A DNA stretch of 5,419 nt, from the NCBI GenBank assembly GCA_038239195.1, contig JBBSEZ010000571.1, forward strand, positions 1 through 5,419, given 5' to 3'. The translations under genes and the position numbers were made by a program. The notes below the pieces were generated by a model. That model saw only the letters and a program-made list of their open reading frames with translations, was not told where the DNA came from and did no database searches. Below are positions 1 through 5,419 of this stretch, piece after piece (position 1 is the stretch's first letter; every line of letters starts with the position of its first letter). Source of the stretch: JBBSEZ01 sp038239195. GTDB lineage: Bacteria > Planctomycetota > Planctomycetia > Gemmatales > Gemmataceae.

Positions 1-196
1 GCGGGTAGCCTGCTTGATGGTGGGGATCGTCCTCCTTCGGGCGCCCCTTCTTGTCCCGCATTCGAGGTTGCCCCCGTGGTCTCCTTCACCCTCGCCAATT
101 CCCCCGGCCCCGCCCCGGCCGCGAACGGCCAGCCAGGCGCTCCCGGGGCAAGAGGGCCGACAGCCCCGCCACGGGGCGCGGGAGGGCGGCACGGAA

Positions 197-216
197 GACC
201 GGCTGGAAAGCCGGTC
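197..216. repeat. GC-rich stem-loop with GGAA tetraloop
   Basis: Eight consecutive base pairs (197-204 with 209-216, arms GACCGGCT and AGCCGGTC) close a four-base GGAA loop, which fits the stable GNRA tetraloop class when read on the + strand. A second inverted repeat, GGTCCC at 213-218 and GGGACC at 231-236, overlaps the right arm and could compete with it. No T-run follows, so it does not look like a simple intrinsic terminator. The arrangement resembles short dispersed intergenic palindromes that I recall from planctomycete genomes, but only one copy lies in this window, so the repeat status is inferred. Confidence 0.5.
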
Positions 217-249
217 CCACGGAGGCGGGCGGGACCGTCACCAACGGAT

Positions 250-408
250 GTGTTTCGGGAGCTTGGCGGACAGACCGCGACAGCCCGGCGGGGCGAAGAC
301 GATGCGCTCCCGGACGCGAAGGGCAAGCTGGCACCGCTGCCCACGGGCGACCAGCCGTTCGCGGCGCCCTACCACCGGCCCACCTTCGTCCTCGGCGACC
401 CGTTTTGA
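250..408 (+). pseudogene. Possible 3' remnant of an older gene, CHAT-like end
   Basis: This frame is open from the window edge to a TGA at 406-408. Only its last third looks coding: about 300-405 has G or C at almost every third position and a balanced composition. The final residues, DQPFAAPYHRPTFVLGDPF, loosely recall the C-terminal end of CHAT (caspase-like peptidase) domains, which often finish with a PFAxPYYWAxFVLxGD-type string. The aromatic YW pair expected there reads HR here. Upstream of about 250 the same frame becomes low-complexity and crosses the stem-loop, so no intact domain is present. It could be a decayed or frameshifted gene end, or chance. The 250 boundary is an in-frame GTG chosen for convenience, not a supported start. 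Confidence 0.2.
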
Positions 409-432
409 GCGCGGCAAGGCCGGTGCGCCAGT

Positions 433-461
433 GTGCCACGTCGGGCCGCTCTCCGTATAAC
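433..461 (+). promoter_or_regulatory. Putative sigma70-like promoter for the pump operon
   Basis: TATAAC at 456-461 matches five of six bases of the TATAAT -10 box and is a conspicuous AT island in a very GC-rich region. GTGCCA at 433-438 matches four of six bases of the TTGACA -35 box, with the optimal 17-bp spacer. Transcription would start near 468, giving a leader of about 70 nt before the GTG at 538. The position just ahead of the operon supports the call. The weak -35 and the lack of comparative data limit it. Confidence 0.42.
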
Positions 462-524
462 TCCTCCGATGGCCCCCCCTCGGCAAGGCGCCGGAGGGCC
501 CGGCTCGGGCAGCAGCCGCTCGCC

Positions 525-537
525 AGGAGGCGCCTCC
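525..537 (+). promoter_or_regulatory. Shine-Dalgarno site within a 12-bp palindrome, sets the GTG start
   Basis: AGGAGG at 525-530 is a consensus ribosome-binding core placed 7 nt before the GTG at 538, and it decides this start over the in-frame GTG at 433 and ATG at 469, neither of which has such a site. Bases 526-537 read GGAGGCGCCTCC, a perfect palindrome ending exactly at the start codon. In RNA it could fold as a 4-bp stem with a GCGC loop that hides the SD. CCTCCG at 533-538 could alternatively pair with CGGAGG at 492-497. Whether either pairing controls translation is unknown. Confidence 0.75.
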
Positions 538-3500
538 GTGAAGTTCGCGCACTTCTTCATCGACCGGCCGATCTTCGCGGCCGTGCTGTCCATCGTCATC
601 GCCCTCGCCGGGGGCGTCGCCGCCCGGTCGTTGCCCGTCGCTCAGTATCCGCCGATCACCCCCCCGACCATCCAGGTCGCCTGCACCTACCCCGGCGCGA
701 TGGCCCGCGTGGTGGCGGACACGGTGGCGGCGCCGATCGAGCAGCAGGTCAACGGCGTCGAGGGCATGCTTTACATGTCCTCCCAGTGTACCAACGATGG
801 CGCCTACAACCTCACCGTCACGTTCAAGCTGGGCACCGACCTGAACATGGCCCAGGTGCTCGTCCAGAACCGCGTCCAGCTCGCCTTGCAGGCGCTACCG
901 CAAGAGGTGCGCATGGCCGGGGTGACCACGCGGAAGAAATCGCCGGACATCATGCTGGTCGTGAACCTCGTCTCTCCTGGCGGGAGGTACGACCAGCTCT
1001 ACCTCAGCAACTACGCCACCCTGCAAGTCCGGGAGCAACTCACGCGCGTGGACGGCGTCGGCGACGTCGGCCTGCTCGGGCAGCAAGACTACAGCATGCG
1101 CGTCTGGGTCGATCCCAACAAGATGGCCGCCCGGGGCCTCATCGCCTCCGACGTCGTGCGCGCCTTGCGCGAGCAGAACGTGCAGGTCGCCGCCGGCCAG
1201 GTCGGCCAGCCGCCCGTTCCCAGCGGCCAGGCGTTCCAGTACCCCATGAGCACCGTCGGCCGACTCCTCGAGGCCGAGCAGTTCGCCAGCATCATCGTCA
1301 AGACGGGGGCCAACGGCGAGATCACCCGGCTCCGCGACGTGGCGCGCACCGAGCTGGGGGCCAAGAATCGCGACATCAGCTCGTCGCTCGGCACCAAGGA
1401 CGCGGACGGCGCCATCGAAATCCAGCCGACCGTTGGGATGGGCGTCTTCCAGTTGCCCGGCTCCAACGCCCTCGACACCGCGGACAGGGTCAGGGCCAAG
1501 ATGGAGGAGCTCAAGAAGCGCTTCCCCGCCGGGGTGGATTACGTCATCGCCCACGACACGACCCCGTTTATCAGCGAGTCGATCACCGAGGTGTTCCACG
1601 CGCTGCGCGACGCGATCATCCTGGTTGCCCTCGTCGTGCTGGTCTTTCTCCAGAACTGGCGCTCGACCTTGATCCCCCTGCTGGCGGTGCCCGTGGCCAT
1701 CCTCGGCACGTTCGGGGTCATGTGGGCCTTCGGCTTCAGCCTGAACAACCTGTCGCTGTTCGGGCTGGTGCTGGCGATCGGCATCGTGGTCGATGACGCC
1801 ATCGTCGTCGTCGAGGCCGTCGAGCATCACATCGAACACGGCATGTCCCCGCGCGACGCCACGCGGCGGGCCATGGACGAGGTCTCCGGGCCCGTCGTCG
1901 CCGTCGCCCTGGTCCTCTGCGCCGTCTTCGTGCCGTGCGCTTTCATCAGCGGCATCACGGGACAGTTCTTCCGCCAGTTCGCCCTGACCATCGCCGCCTC
2001 CACCGCCATCTCCGCGTTCAACTCGCTGACGCTCAGTCCTGCGCTCTCCGCCTTCCTGCTCAAGCCCAAGGGCGCCAGCCGCGACCCGCTGACCTGGTTG
2101 CTCGACCTGGCGCTGGGCTGGTTCTTCCGCCTGTTCAACTTCGGCTTCGGCAAGGCCACCAACGCCTACGTGCGCGCCGTGGGCGGCCTGCTGCGCGTCA
2201 GCGTCGTGGTGCTGCTCGTCTACGGCGCGCTGCTCGGCCTCACCTACTACGGCTTCACCAAAGTCCCCACCGGCTTCATCCCCCTTCAGGACAAGGGCTA
2301 TTTGCTCGTCAACGTGCAGCTCCCCGACTCCTCCTCGCTCGAGCGGACGCAGCAAGCGATGGCCAAGGCCGAGAGGGCCACGTTGGAGACGCCCGGGGTG
2401 CGTAATACCGTTGGGGTGTCGGGCCAGTCGTTCCTGCTGGGGGCCAACGGCTCCAACTTCGGGTCGATGTTCGTGATCCTCGAGCCCCATCACGACCGCA
2501 CCGCGGCGAACCGGACGGCCGACGCCATCGCGGCGCGACTGCGCGCCAGGGTGAGCGCGGCGGTGCCGGAGGCGGCGGTCTCGGTCTTCGGGGCCCCTCC
2601 GGTGAGCGGGCTGGGCAACGCGGGCGGGTTCAAGGTCCTGATCGAGGATCGCGGCGACGAGGGGCCGGCCGCGCTGCAAGCAGCGGTGGACAAGTTCACC
2701 GCCGAGGGCAACAAGACGCCCGGCCTGGTCGGCCTGTTCTCGATGTACCGGGCCAACACCCCGCAACTCTACGTGGACGTCGATCGCACCCAGTGCCTGC
2801 GGATGGGGGTGCCGCTCGAAGACGTGTTCGCCACGCTCCAGGTCTACATGGGCGGCGCCTACGTCAACGACTTCAACCGCTTTGGCCGAACCTGGCAGGT
2901 CAACGTCCAGGCCGAGGAGCGCTTCCGCCGCGACGCCCGGACCATCAAGCAATTTCAGGTGCGCGACGGGACCGGCAAGATGGTGCCCCTGTCCACCGTG
3001 ACCGACGTCGAGAACACCACCGGCCCCATCCTGATGATGCGCTACAACATGTACTCGGCCGCGGCCGTCAACGGCTCCAGCGCCCCGGGCGCCAGCACGG
3101 GCCAGGTCATCCGCACCACGGAGCAGCTCGCCCACCGCGAGCTGCCGCGGTCGATGGGCTACGAGTGGACCGAGATCACCTACATGCAGATCCTGGCGGG
3201 CAACACCGCCATGCTCGTCTTCGGGCTCGCCGTCGTCCTCGTGTTCTTGACGCTGGCGGCCCTCTACGAGAGCTGGTCGCTGCCGCTGGCGGTCATCCTC
3301 GTCGTGCCGATGTGCCTGCTCTGCTCGATCGCGGGCGTGGCCCTGGCGAAACAAGACGTGAACATCTTCACGCAGATCGGCTTCGTGGTGCTGGTCGGTC
3401 TCGCCAGCAAGAACGCCATCCTCATCGTCGAGTTCGCCAAGGCCAAGCGCGAGGAGGGCGCCTCGGCGCGCGAGGCGACGCTGGAAGCGTGCCGGCTGCG

Positions 3501-3867
3501 CCTGCGGCCCATCCTCATGACCTCGTTCGCGTTCATCCTGGGCGTCGTCCCGCTGATGGTCTCCACCGGGGCCGGGGCGGAGATGCGCCGCACGCTGGGG
3601 ATCGCCGTCTTCAGCGGGATGCTCGGCGTCACCTTCTTCGGCATCTTCCTGACGCCCGTCTTTTACTTCGTGATTCAGTGGTTTGCTCGCAAGCCCGTTC
3701 TTGTCGCCCAGGCCCCTCTCCCGCATTCGCCGGCGCCGATCCCTCCCCTGACTGGATCGGGGGCGACCGAGGAACGGATTCAGGCGGCGCTTCCCCGGAC
3801 CAGTCCTCCCTCCGGCCCCACGATCGGGGCGGAGGGGCCGTCCCACCCGGGCCCGAAGGAGGGCTGA
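538..3867 (+). CDS. RND efflux pump inner-membrane subunit, AcrB/HAE1 type (copy 1)
   Basis: Proton-driven efflux transporter of the inner membrane, expected to work as a trimer that exports hydrophobic or amphiphilic compounds through an adaptor and an outer-membrane channel. The start is GTG 538: it has a consensus SD and gives the family's usual N-terminus, KFAHFFIDRPIF, as the first transmembrane helix. The protein has 1109 residues against about 1040-1050 for the family. Order: TM1 (about 9-30); first periplasmic porter region with NGVEGMLYMSS (about 72-82); TM2-TM6 (about 359-510), with the TM4 proton-relay pair D419/D420 in GIVVDDAIVVVE; TM7 (about 553-572); GFIPLQDKGY (about 579); second periplasmic half; TM8-TM12 (about 888-1050), with K958 in SKNAIL and T995 in LRPILMTS. 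These match AcrB D407, D408, K940 and T978, so the relay is intact. Residues 1052-1109 are an extra proline-rich tail. Translation is probably coupled to the next gene. Substrates cannot be inferred from the sequence. Confidence 0.96.
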   Translation: MKFAHFFIDRPIFAAVLSIVIALAGGVAARSLPVAQYPPITPPTIQVACTYPGAMARVVADTVAAPIEQQVNGVEGMLYMSSQCTNDGAYNLTVTFKLGTDLNMAQVLVQNRVQLALQALPQEVRMAGVTTRKKSPDIMLVVNLVSPGGRYDQLYLSNYATLQVREQLTRVDGVGDVGLLGQQDYSMRVWVDPNKMAARGLIASDVVRALREQNVQVAAGQVGQPPVPSGQAFQYPMSTVGRLLEAEQFASIIVKTGANGEITRLRDVARTELGAKNRDISSSLGTKDADGAIEIQPTVGMGVFQLPGSNALDTADRVRAKMEELKKRFPAGVDYVIAHDTTPFISESITEVFHALRDAIILVALVVLVFLQNWRSTLIPLLAVPVAILGTFGVMWAFGFSLNNLSLFGLVLAIGIVVDDAIVVVEAVEHHIEHGMSPRDATRRAMDEVSGPVVAVALVLCAVFVPCAFISGITGQFFRQFALTIAASTAISAFNSLTLSPALSAFLLKPKGASRDPLTWLLDLALGWFFRLFNFGFGKATNAYVRAVGGLLRVSVVVLLVYGALLGLTYYGFTKVPTGFIPLQDKGYLLVNVQLPDSSSLERTQQAMAKAERATLETPGVRNTVGVSGQSFLLGANGSNFGSMFVILEPHHDRTAANRTADAIAARLRARVSAAVPEAAVSVFGAPPVSGLGNAGGFKVLIEDRGDEGPAALQAAVDKFTAEGNKTPGLVGLFSMYRANTPQLYVDVDRTQCLRMGVPLEDVFATLQVYMGGAYVNDFNRFGRTWQVNVQAEERFRRDARTIKQFQVRDGTGKMVPLSTVTDVENTTGPILMMRYNMYSAAAVNGSSAPGASTGQVIRTTEQLAHRELPRSMGYEWTEITYMQILAGNTAMLVFGLAVVLVFLTLAALYESWSLPLAVILVVPMCLLCSIAGVALAKQDVNIFTQIGFVVLVGLASKNAILIVEFAKAKREEGASAREATLEACRLRLRPILMTSFAFILGVVPLMVSTGAGAEMRRTLGIAVFSGMLGVTFFGIFLTPVFYFVIQWFARKPVLVAQAPLPHSPAPIPPLTGSGATEERIQAALPRTSPPSGPTIGAEGPSHPGPKEG
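1735..2086 (+). repeat. Near-identical block shared with copy 2 (copy 1 member)
   Basis: Direct repeat of 5068-5419 at a spacing of 3333 nt, covering TM4 to TM6 of the pump. Of 352 bases I count 9 differences, all silent third-position changes, and none between 1960 and 2086. The left border is sharp: just before it the copies read VMWAFG and VMAMAG. The right border cannot be seen because copy 2 is cut by the window edge. Confidence 0.9.
3691..3864 (+). other. Proline-rich C-terminal tail of pump copy 1
   Basis: After the last transmembrane helix (ending near FVIQWFARK) the reading frame continues for 58 residues, 1052-1109, of which 14 are proline; the rest is mostly Gly, Ser, Ala and Thr. 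RND permeases of this family usually stop soon after TM12, so this is an addition on the cytoplasmic side. It is likely to be disordered and I recognise no domain or signature in it. Its last codons also carry the SD of the next gene, so the 3' end is under two constraints. It may be a linker, a docking site, or simply read-through of former intergenic DNA. Confidence 0.6.
3856..3863 (+). promoter_or_regulatory. Shine-Dalgarno site for pump copy 2, inside the end of copy 1
   Basis: AAGGAGGG is a near-ideal ribosome-binding sequence 7 nt before the TTG at 3871, the same spacing as at copy 1. It lies within the last codons of the upstream gene, whose TGA (3865-3867) is separated from the TTG by three bases. 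A ribosome finishing copy 1 would therefore be positioned to restart at once. This site is the main reason for accepting the rare TTG start. Confidence 0.85.
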
Positions 3868-3870
3868 GCC

Positions 3871-5419
3871 TTGAACTTCGCGCATTTCTTCATCGACCGG
3901 CCGATCTTTGCCTCGGTGCTGTCCATCGTCATCACCCTCGCCGGCGGCATCTCCCTGTTCACGCTGCCGGTCGCGCAGTACCCGGAGATCACGCCCCCGA
4001 CGGTGCAGGTGACGTGTACCTACCCGGGGGCCAACGCGCAGGTGGTGGCGGACACGGTGGCGGCGCCGATCGAGCAGCAGGTCAACGGCGTCGAGGGCAT
4101 GATGTACATGTCCTCCCAATGCACCAACGACGGGACCTACGTACTGACGGTGACGTTCAAGCTGGGCGTCGATCTGAACATGGCCCAGGTGCTCGTCCAG
4201 AACCGCGTCCAGCTCGCCCTGCCGACCATCCCCCCCACGGTGACGCAGCGCGGGGTGCAGGTCATCAAGAAGTCGCCCAGCATCATGATGATCGTGAACC
4301 TCGTCTCGCCGGACGGGCGCTACGACGCCCTCTACCTGAGCAACTACGCCACCATCCAGATCAAGGACCAGCTCCTGCGCGTGGCGGGCGTCGGCGACGT
4401 GACGTTCATGGGCCAGCGCGACTACAGCATGCGCATCTGGCTCGACCCGGAGAAACTGGCGGCGCGGTCCCTGACCTCGGCGGACGTGGTGAACGCCATC
4501 CGGCAGCAGAACGTGCAGGTCGCCGCCGGGCAGATCGGGCAACCGCCCATCCGATCGGGCCAGGCCTTTCAGTACCCGATGAGCACGCTCGGGCGGCTCA
4601 GCGACGTCGCCCAGTTCGAGTCGATCATCGTCAAGACCGACAACAAGGGCGCGCTCGTTCGCGTCCGCGACGTCGGCCGGGCGGAGCTCGGCGCGCAAAG
4701 CTACGACAACACCTGTAGCCTCGGCAGCAAGCGCCCCGACGGGACGTTCGAGTCCAAGGAGTCGGTGGCCCTGTCGGTCTACCAGTTGCCCGGGTCGAAC
4801 GCCTTGCAGACGGCCGGCGCCGTCCAGGCCAAGATGGAGGAGCTCAAAGGGCGCTTCCCCGCGGGGGTGGATTACTCGATCGTCTACAACACGACTCCGT
4901 TTATCCGCGAGTCGATCACCGAGGTGTTCCACGCCCTGCGCGACGCGATCATCCTGGTCGCCCTCGTCGTGCTGGTCTTCCTTCAGAACTGGCGCAGCAC
5001 GGTCATCCCTCTCCTGGCCGTCCCGGTCGCCGTCGTCGGCACGTTCGGGGTGATGGCGATGGCGGGGTTCAGCCTGAACAACCTGTCGCTGTTCGGGCTG
5101 GTGCTGGCGATCGGCATCGTGGTCGATGACGCCATCGTCGTCGTAGAGGCCGTCGAGCACCACATCGAACACGGCATGTCGCCGCGCGATGCCACGCGCC
5201 GCGCCATGGACGAGGTCTCCGGCCCCGTCGTCGCCGTCGCCCTGGTCCTCTGCGCCGTCTTCGTGCCGTGCGCCTTCATCAGCGGCATCACCGGACAGTT
5301 CTTCCGCCAGTTCGCCCTGACCATCGCCGCCTCCACCGCCATCTCCGCGTTCAACTCGCTGACGCTCAGTCCTGCGCTCTCCGCCTTCCTGCTCAAGCCC
5401 AAGGGCGCCAGCCGCGACC
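3871..5419 (+). CDS. RND efflux pump inner-membrane subunit, AcrB/HAE1 type (copy 2, 3' end outside window)
   Basis: Second proton-driven RND permease, cut by the window edge after 516 codons, roughly half of a normal protein. The TTG start is supported by the SD at 3856-3863 and by the N-terminus NFAHFFIDRPIFASVLSIV, which aligns with copy 1 from residue 1. Visible parts are TM1 (about 9-30), the first periplasmic porter region with NGVEGMMYMSSQ (72-83) and QVAAGQIGQPP (about 216-226), TM2-TM6 (about 359-510), and the TM4 proton-relay pair D419/D420 (5125-5130). The K and T partners of the relay lie beyond the edge. The protein matches copy 1 without gaps, with 107 differences in 516 residues, all before residue 399. 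Differences cluster in the periplasmic region (residues 121-320), where substrate and adaptor contacts lie in AcrB, so the copies may differ in cargo or partners. It lies three bases after copy 1 in the same reading phase and is almost certainly co-transcribed. Confidence 0.95.
   Translation, partial: MNFAHFFIDRPIFASVLSIVITLAGGISLFTLPVAQYPEITPPTVQVTCTYPGANAQVVADTVAAPIEQQVNGVEGMMYMSSQCTNDGTYVLTVTFKLGVDLNMAQVLVQNRVQLALPTIPPTVTQRGVQVIKKSPSIMMIVNLVSPDGRYDALYLSNYATIQIKDQLLRVAGVGDVTFMGQRDYSMRIWLDPEKLAARSLTSADVVNAIRQQNVQVAAGQIGQPPIRSGQAFQYPMSTLGRLSDVAQFESIIVKTDNKGALVRVRDVGRAELGAQSYDNTCSLGSKRPDGTFESKESVALSVYQLPGSNALQTAGAVQAKMEELKGRFPAGVDYSIVYNTTPFIRESITEVFHALRDAIILVALVVLVFLQNWRSTVIPLLAVPVAVVGTFGVMAMAGFSLNNLSLFGLVLAIGIVVDDAIVVVEAVEHHIEHGMSPRDATRRAMDEVSGPVVAVALVLCAVFVPCAFISGITGQFFRQFALTIAASTAISAFNSLTLSPALSAFLLKPKGASRD
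4042..4101 (+). repeat. 60-bp exact direct repeat of 709-768
   Basis: Twenty consecutive codons (residues 58-77, VVADTVAAPIEQQVNGVEGM) are identical at the DNA level between the two pump genes, flanked by sequence that differs in both protein and codons. A second exact tract of 45 bp pairs 841-885 with 4174-4218 (residues 102-116). Together with the block at 5068-5419 they make a patchwork of converted or conserved islands. Confidence 0.8.
5068..5419 (+). repeat. Near-identical block shared with copy 1 (copy 2 member)
   Basis: Partner of 1735-2086. The encoded residues 400-516 are identical, and the last 127 bases (5293-5419) match 1960-2086 without a single change, although synonymous differences are frequent elsewhere between the two genes. 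The repeat may continue beyond the right edge. Confidence 0.9.

Larger units (their letters stand above)
1..432. other. Upstream stretch without a defensible gene
   Basis: This stretch stays open in several frames on both strands, which is expected at such high GC content and is not evidence of coding. Translations are dominated by Pro, Arg, Gly and Ala with no recognisable domain. In particular I see no end of a membrane-fusion (HlyD/AcrA-type) adaptor gene, the usual upstream neighbour of an RND pump. The parts that stand out are the stem-loop at 197-216 and the coding-like tail at 250-408, each listed separately. The remainder, chiefly 1-190, shows me nothing further that I can support. 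Confidence 0.6.

Noticed and set aside
1..61. Minus-strand ATG at 61-59 with a hydrophilic protein-like start (MRDKKGRPKEDD)
   Set aside because: Only about 20 codons are visible before the window edge. The nearest SD-like sequence is too far upstream (about 19 nt), and no family is recognisable.
490..504. GCCGG/CCGGC inverted repeat as a terminator
   Set aside because: A 5-bp stem with no T-run, lying between promoter and start codon; easily expected by chance at this GC content.
433..537. GTG at 433 as the start of pump copy 1, adding 35 residues
   Set aside because: It overlaps the likely promoter -35 box, has no SD, and adds Pro/Gly/Ser-rich sequence absent from the family. GTG 538 has a consensus SD and gives the expected N-terminus.
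51..1796. Long plus-strand open frame overlapping the start of pump copy 1 in another phase
   Set aside because: Arg- and Pro-rich shadow frame with no recognisable motif. The overlapping frame has clear RND family sequence, so this is a GC artefact. The similar frame at 2793-4718 is rejected for the same reason.
3720..3729. Ten-base match (CCCGCATTCG) between the copy 1 tail and bases 55-64, suggesting the left edge is the end of another pump copy
   Set aside because: The match does not extend, the frames do not correspond and no transmembrane-helix sequence precedes it at the left edge; most likely chance.
895..5172. Open reading frame of over 1400 codons on the minus strand, across both pump genes
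   Set aside because: It mirrors the two pump genes: with GC-rich third positions, stop codons are rare on the opposite strand. Its translation is dominated by Asp, Arg, His, Gly and Gln with no domain, and it repeats because the genes are paralogues.

Overview
The window is very GC-rich, with G or C at nearly every third codon position. It holds the start of an operon encoding two tandem resistance-nodulation-division (RND) inner-membrane efflux pump subunits of the AcrB/HAE1 type. Wording such as CTYPGA and MSSQCTNDG in the first periplasmic domain, together with the base composition, most resembles proteins I associate with Planctomycetota of the Gemmataceae kind. That assignment is recalled from family resemblance, not tested by a search.

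Layout. Bases 1-432 hold no gene I can defend. They contain a strong 8-bp stem-loop with a GGAA tetraloop (197-216) and a short coding-like tail (250-408) that may be the eroded end of an older gene. A plausible sigma70-like promoter follows (-35 at 433-438, -10 at 456-461). A Shine-Dalgarno (SD) sequence set in a 12-bp palindrome then leads to a GTG start at 538. Pump gene 1 (538-3867, 1109 aa) is complete, has all the proton-relay residues, and ends in an unusual 58-residue proline-rich tail. Three bases after its stop codon, pump gene 2 starts at a TTG (3871) behind a near-consensus SD, and runs off the right edge after 516 codons.

The two genes are paralogues that align without a gap over all 516 visible codons, exactly 3333 nt apart. 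I count 107 amino-acid differences, all in the first 398 residues (about 73% identity there). From residue 399 on, the proteins are identical, and the DNA from 1735/5068 to the edge differs at only 9 of 352 bases, all silent, with the last 127 bases identical. This abrupt switch suggests gene conversion or selection to keep the membrane core shared.

How they may work together: translation is probably coupled, so both proteins would be made together. They could form separate homotrimers or a mixed trimer as proposed for MdtB/MdtC. No membrane-fusion adaptor or outer-membrane channel gene is visible, so these partners must lie downstream or elsewhere. Apart from the recombination pattern and the tail, this is an ordinary efflux locus; I see no wholly new system.
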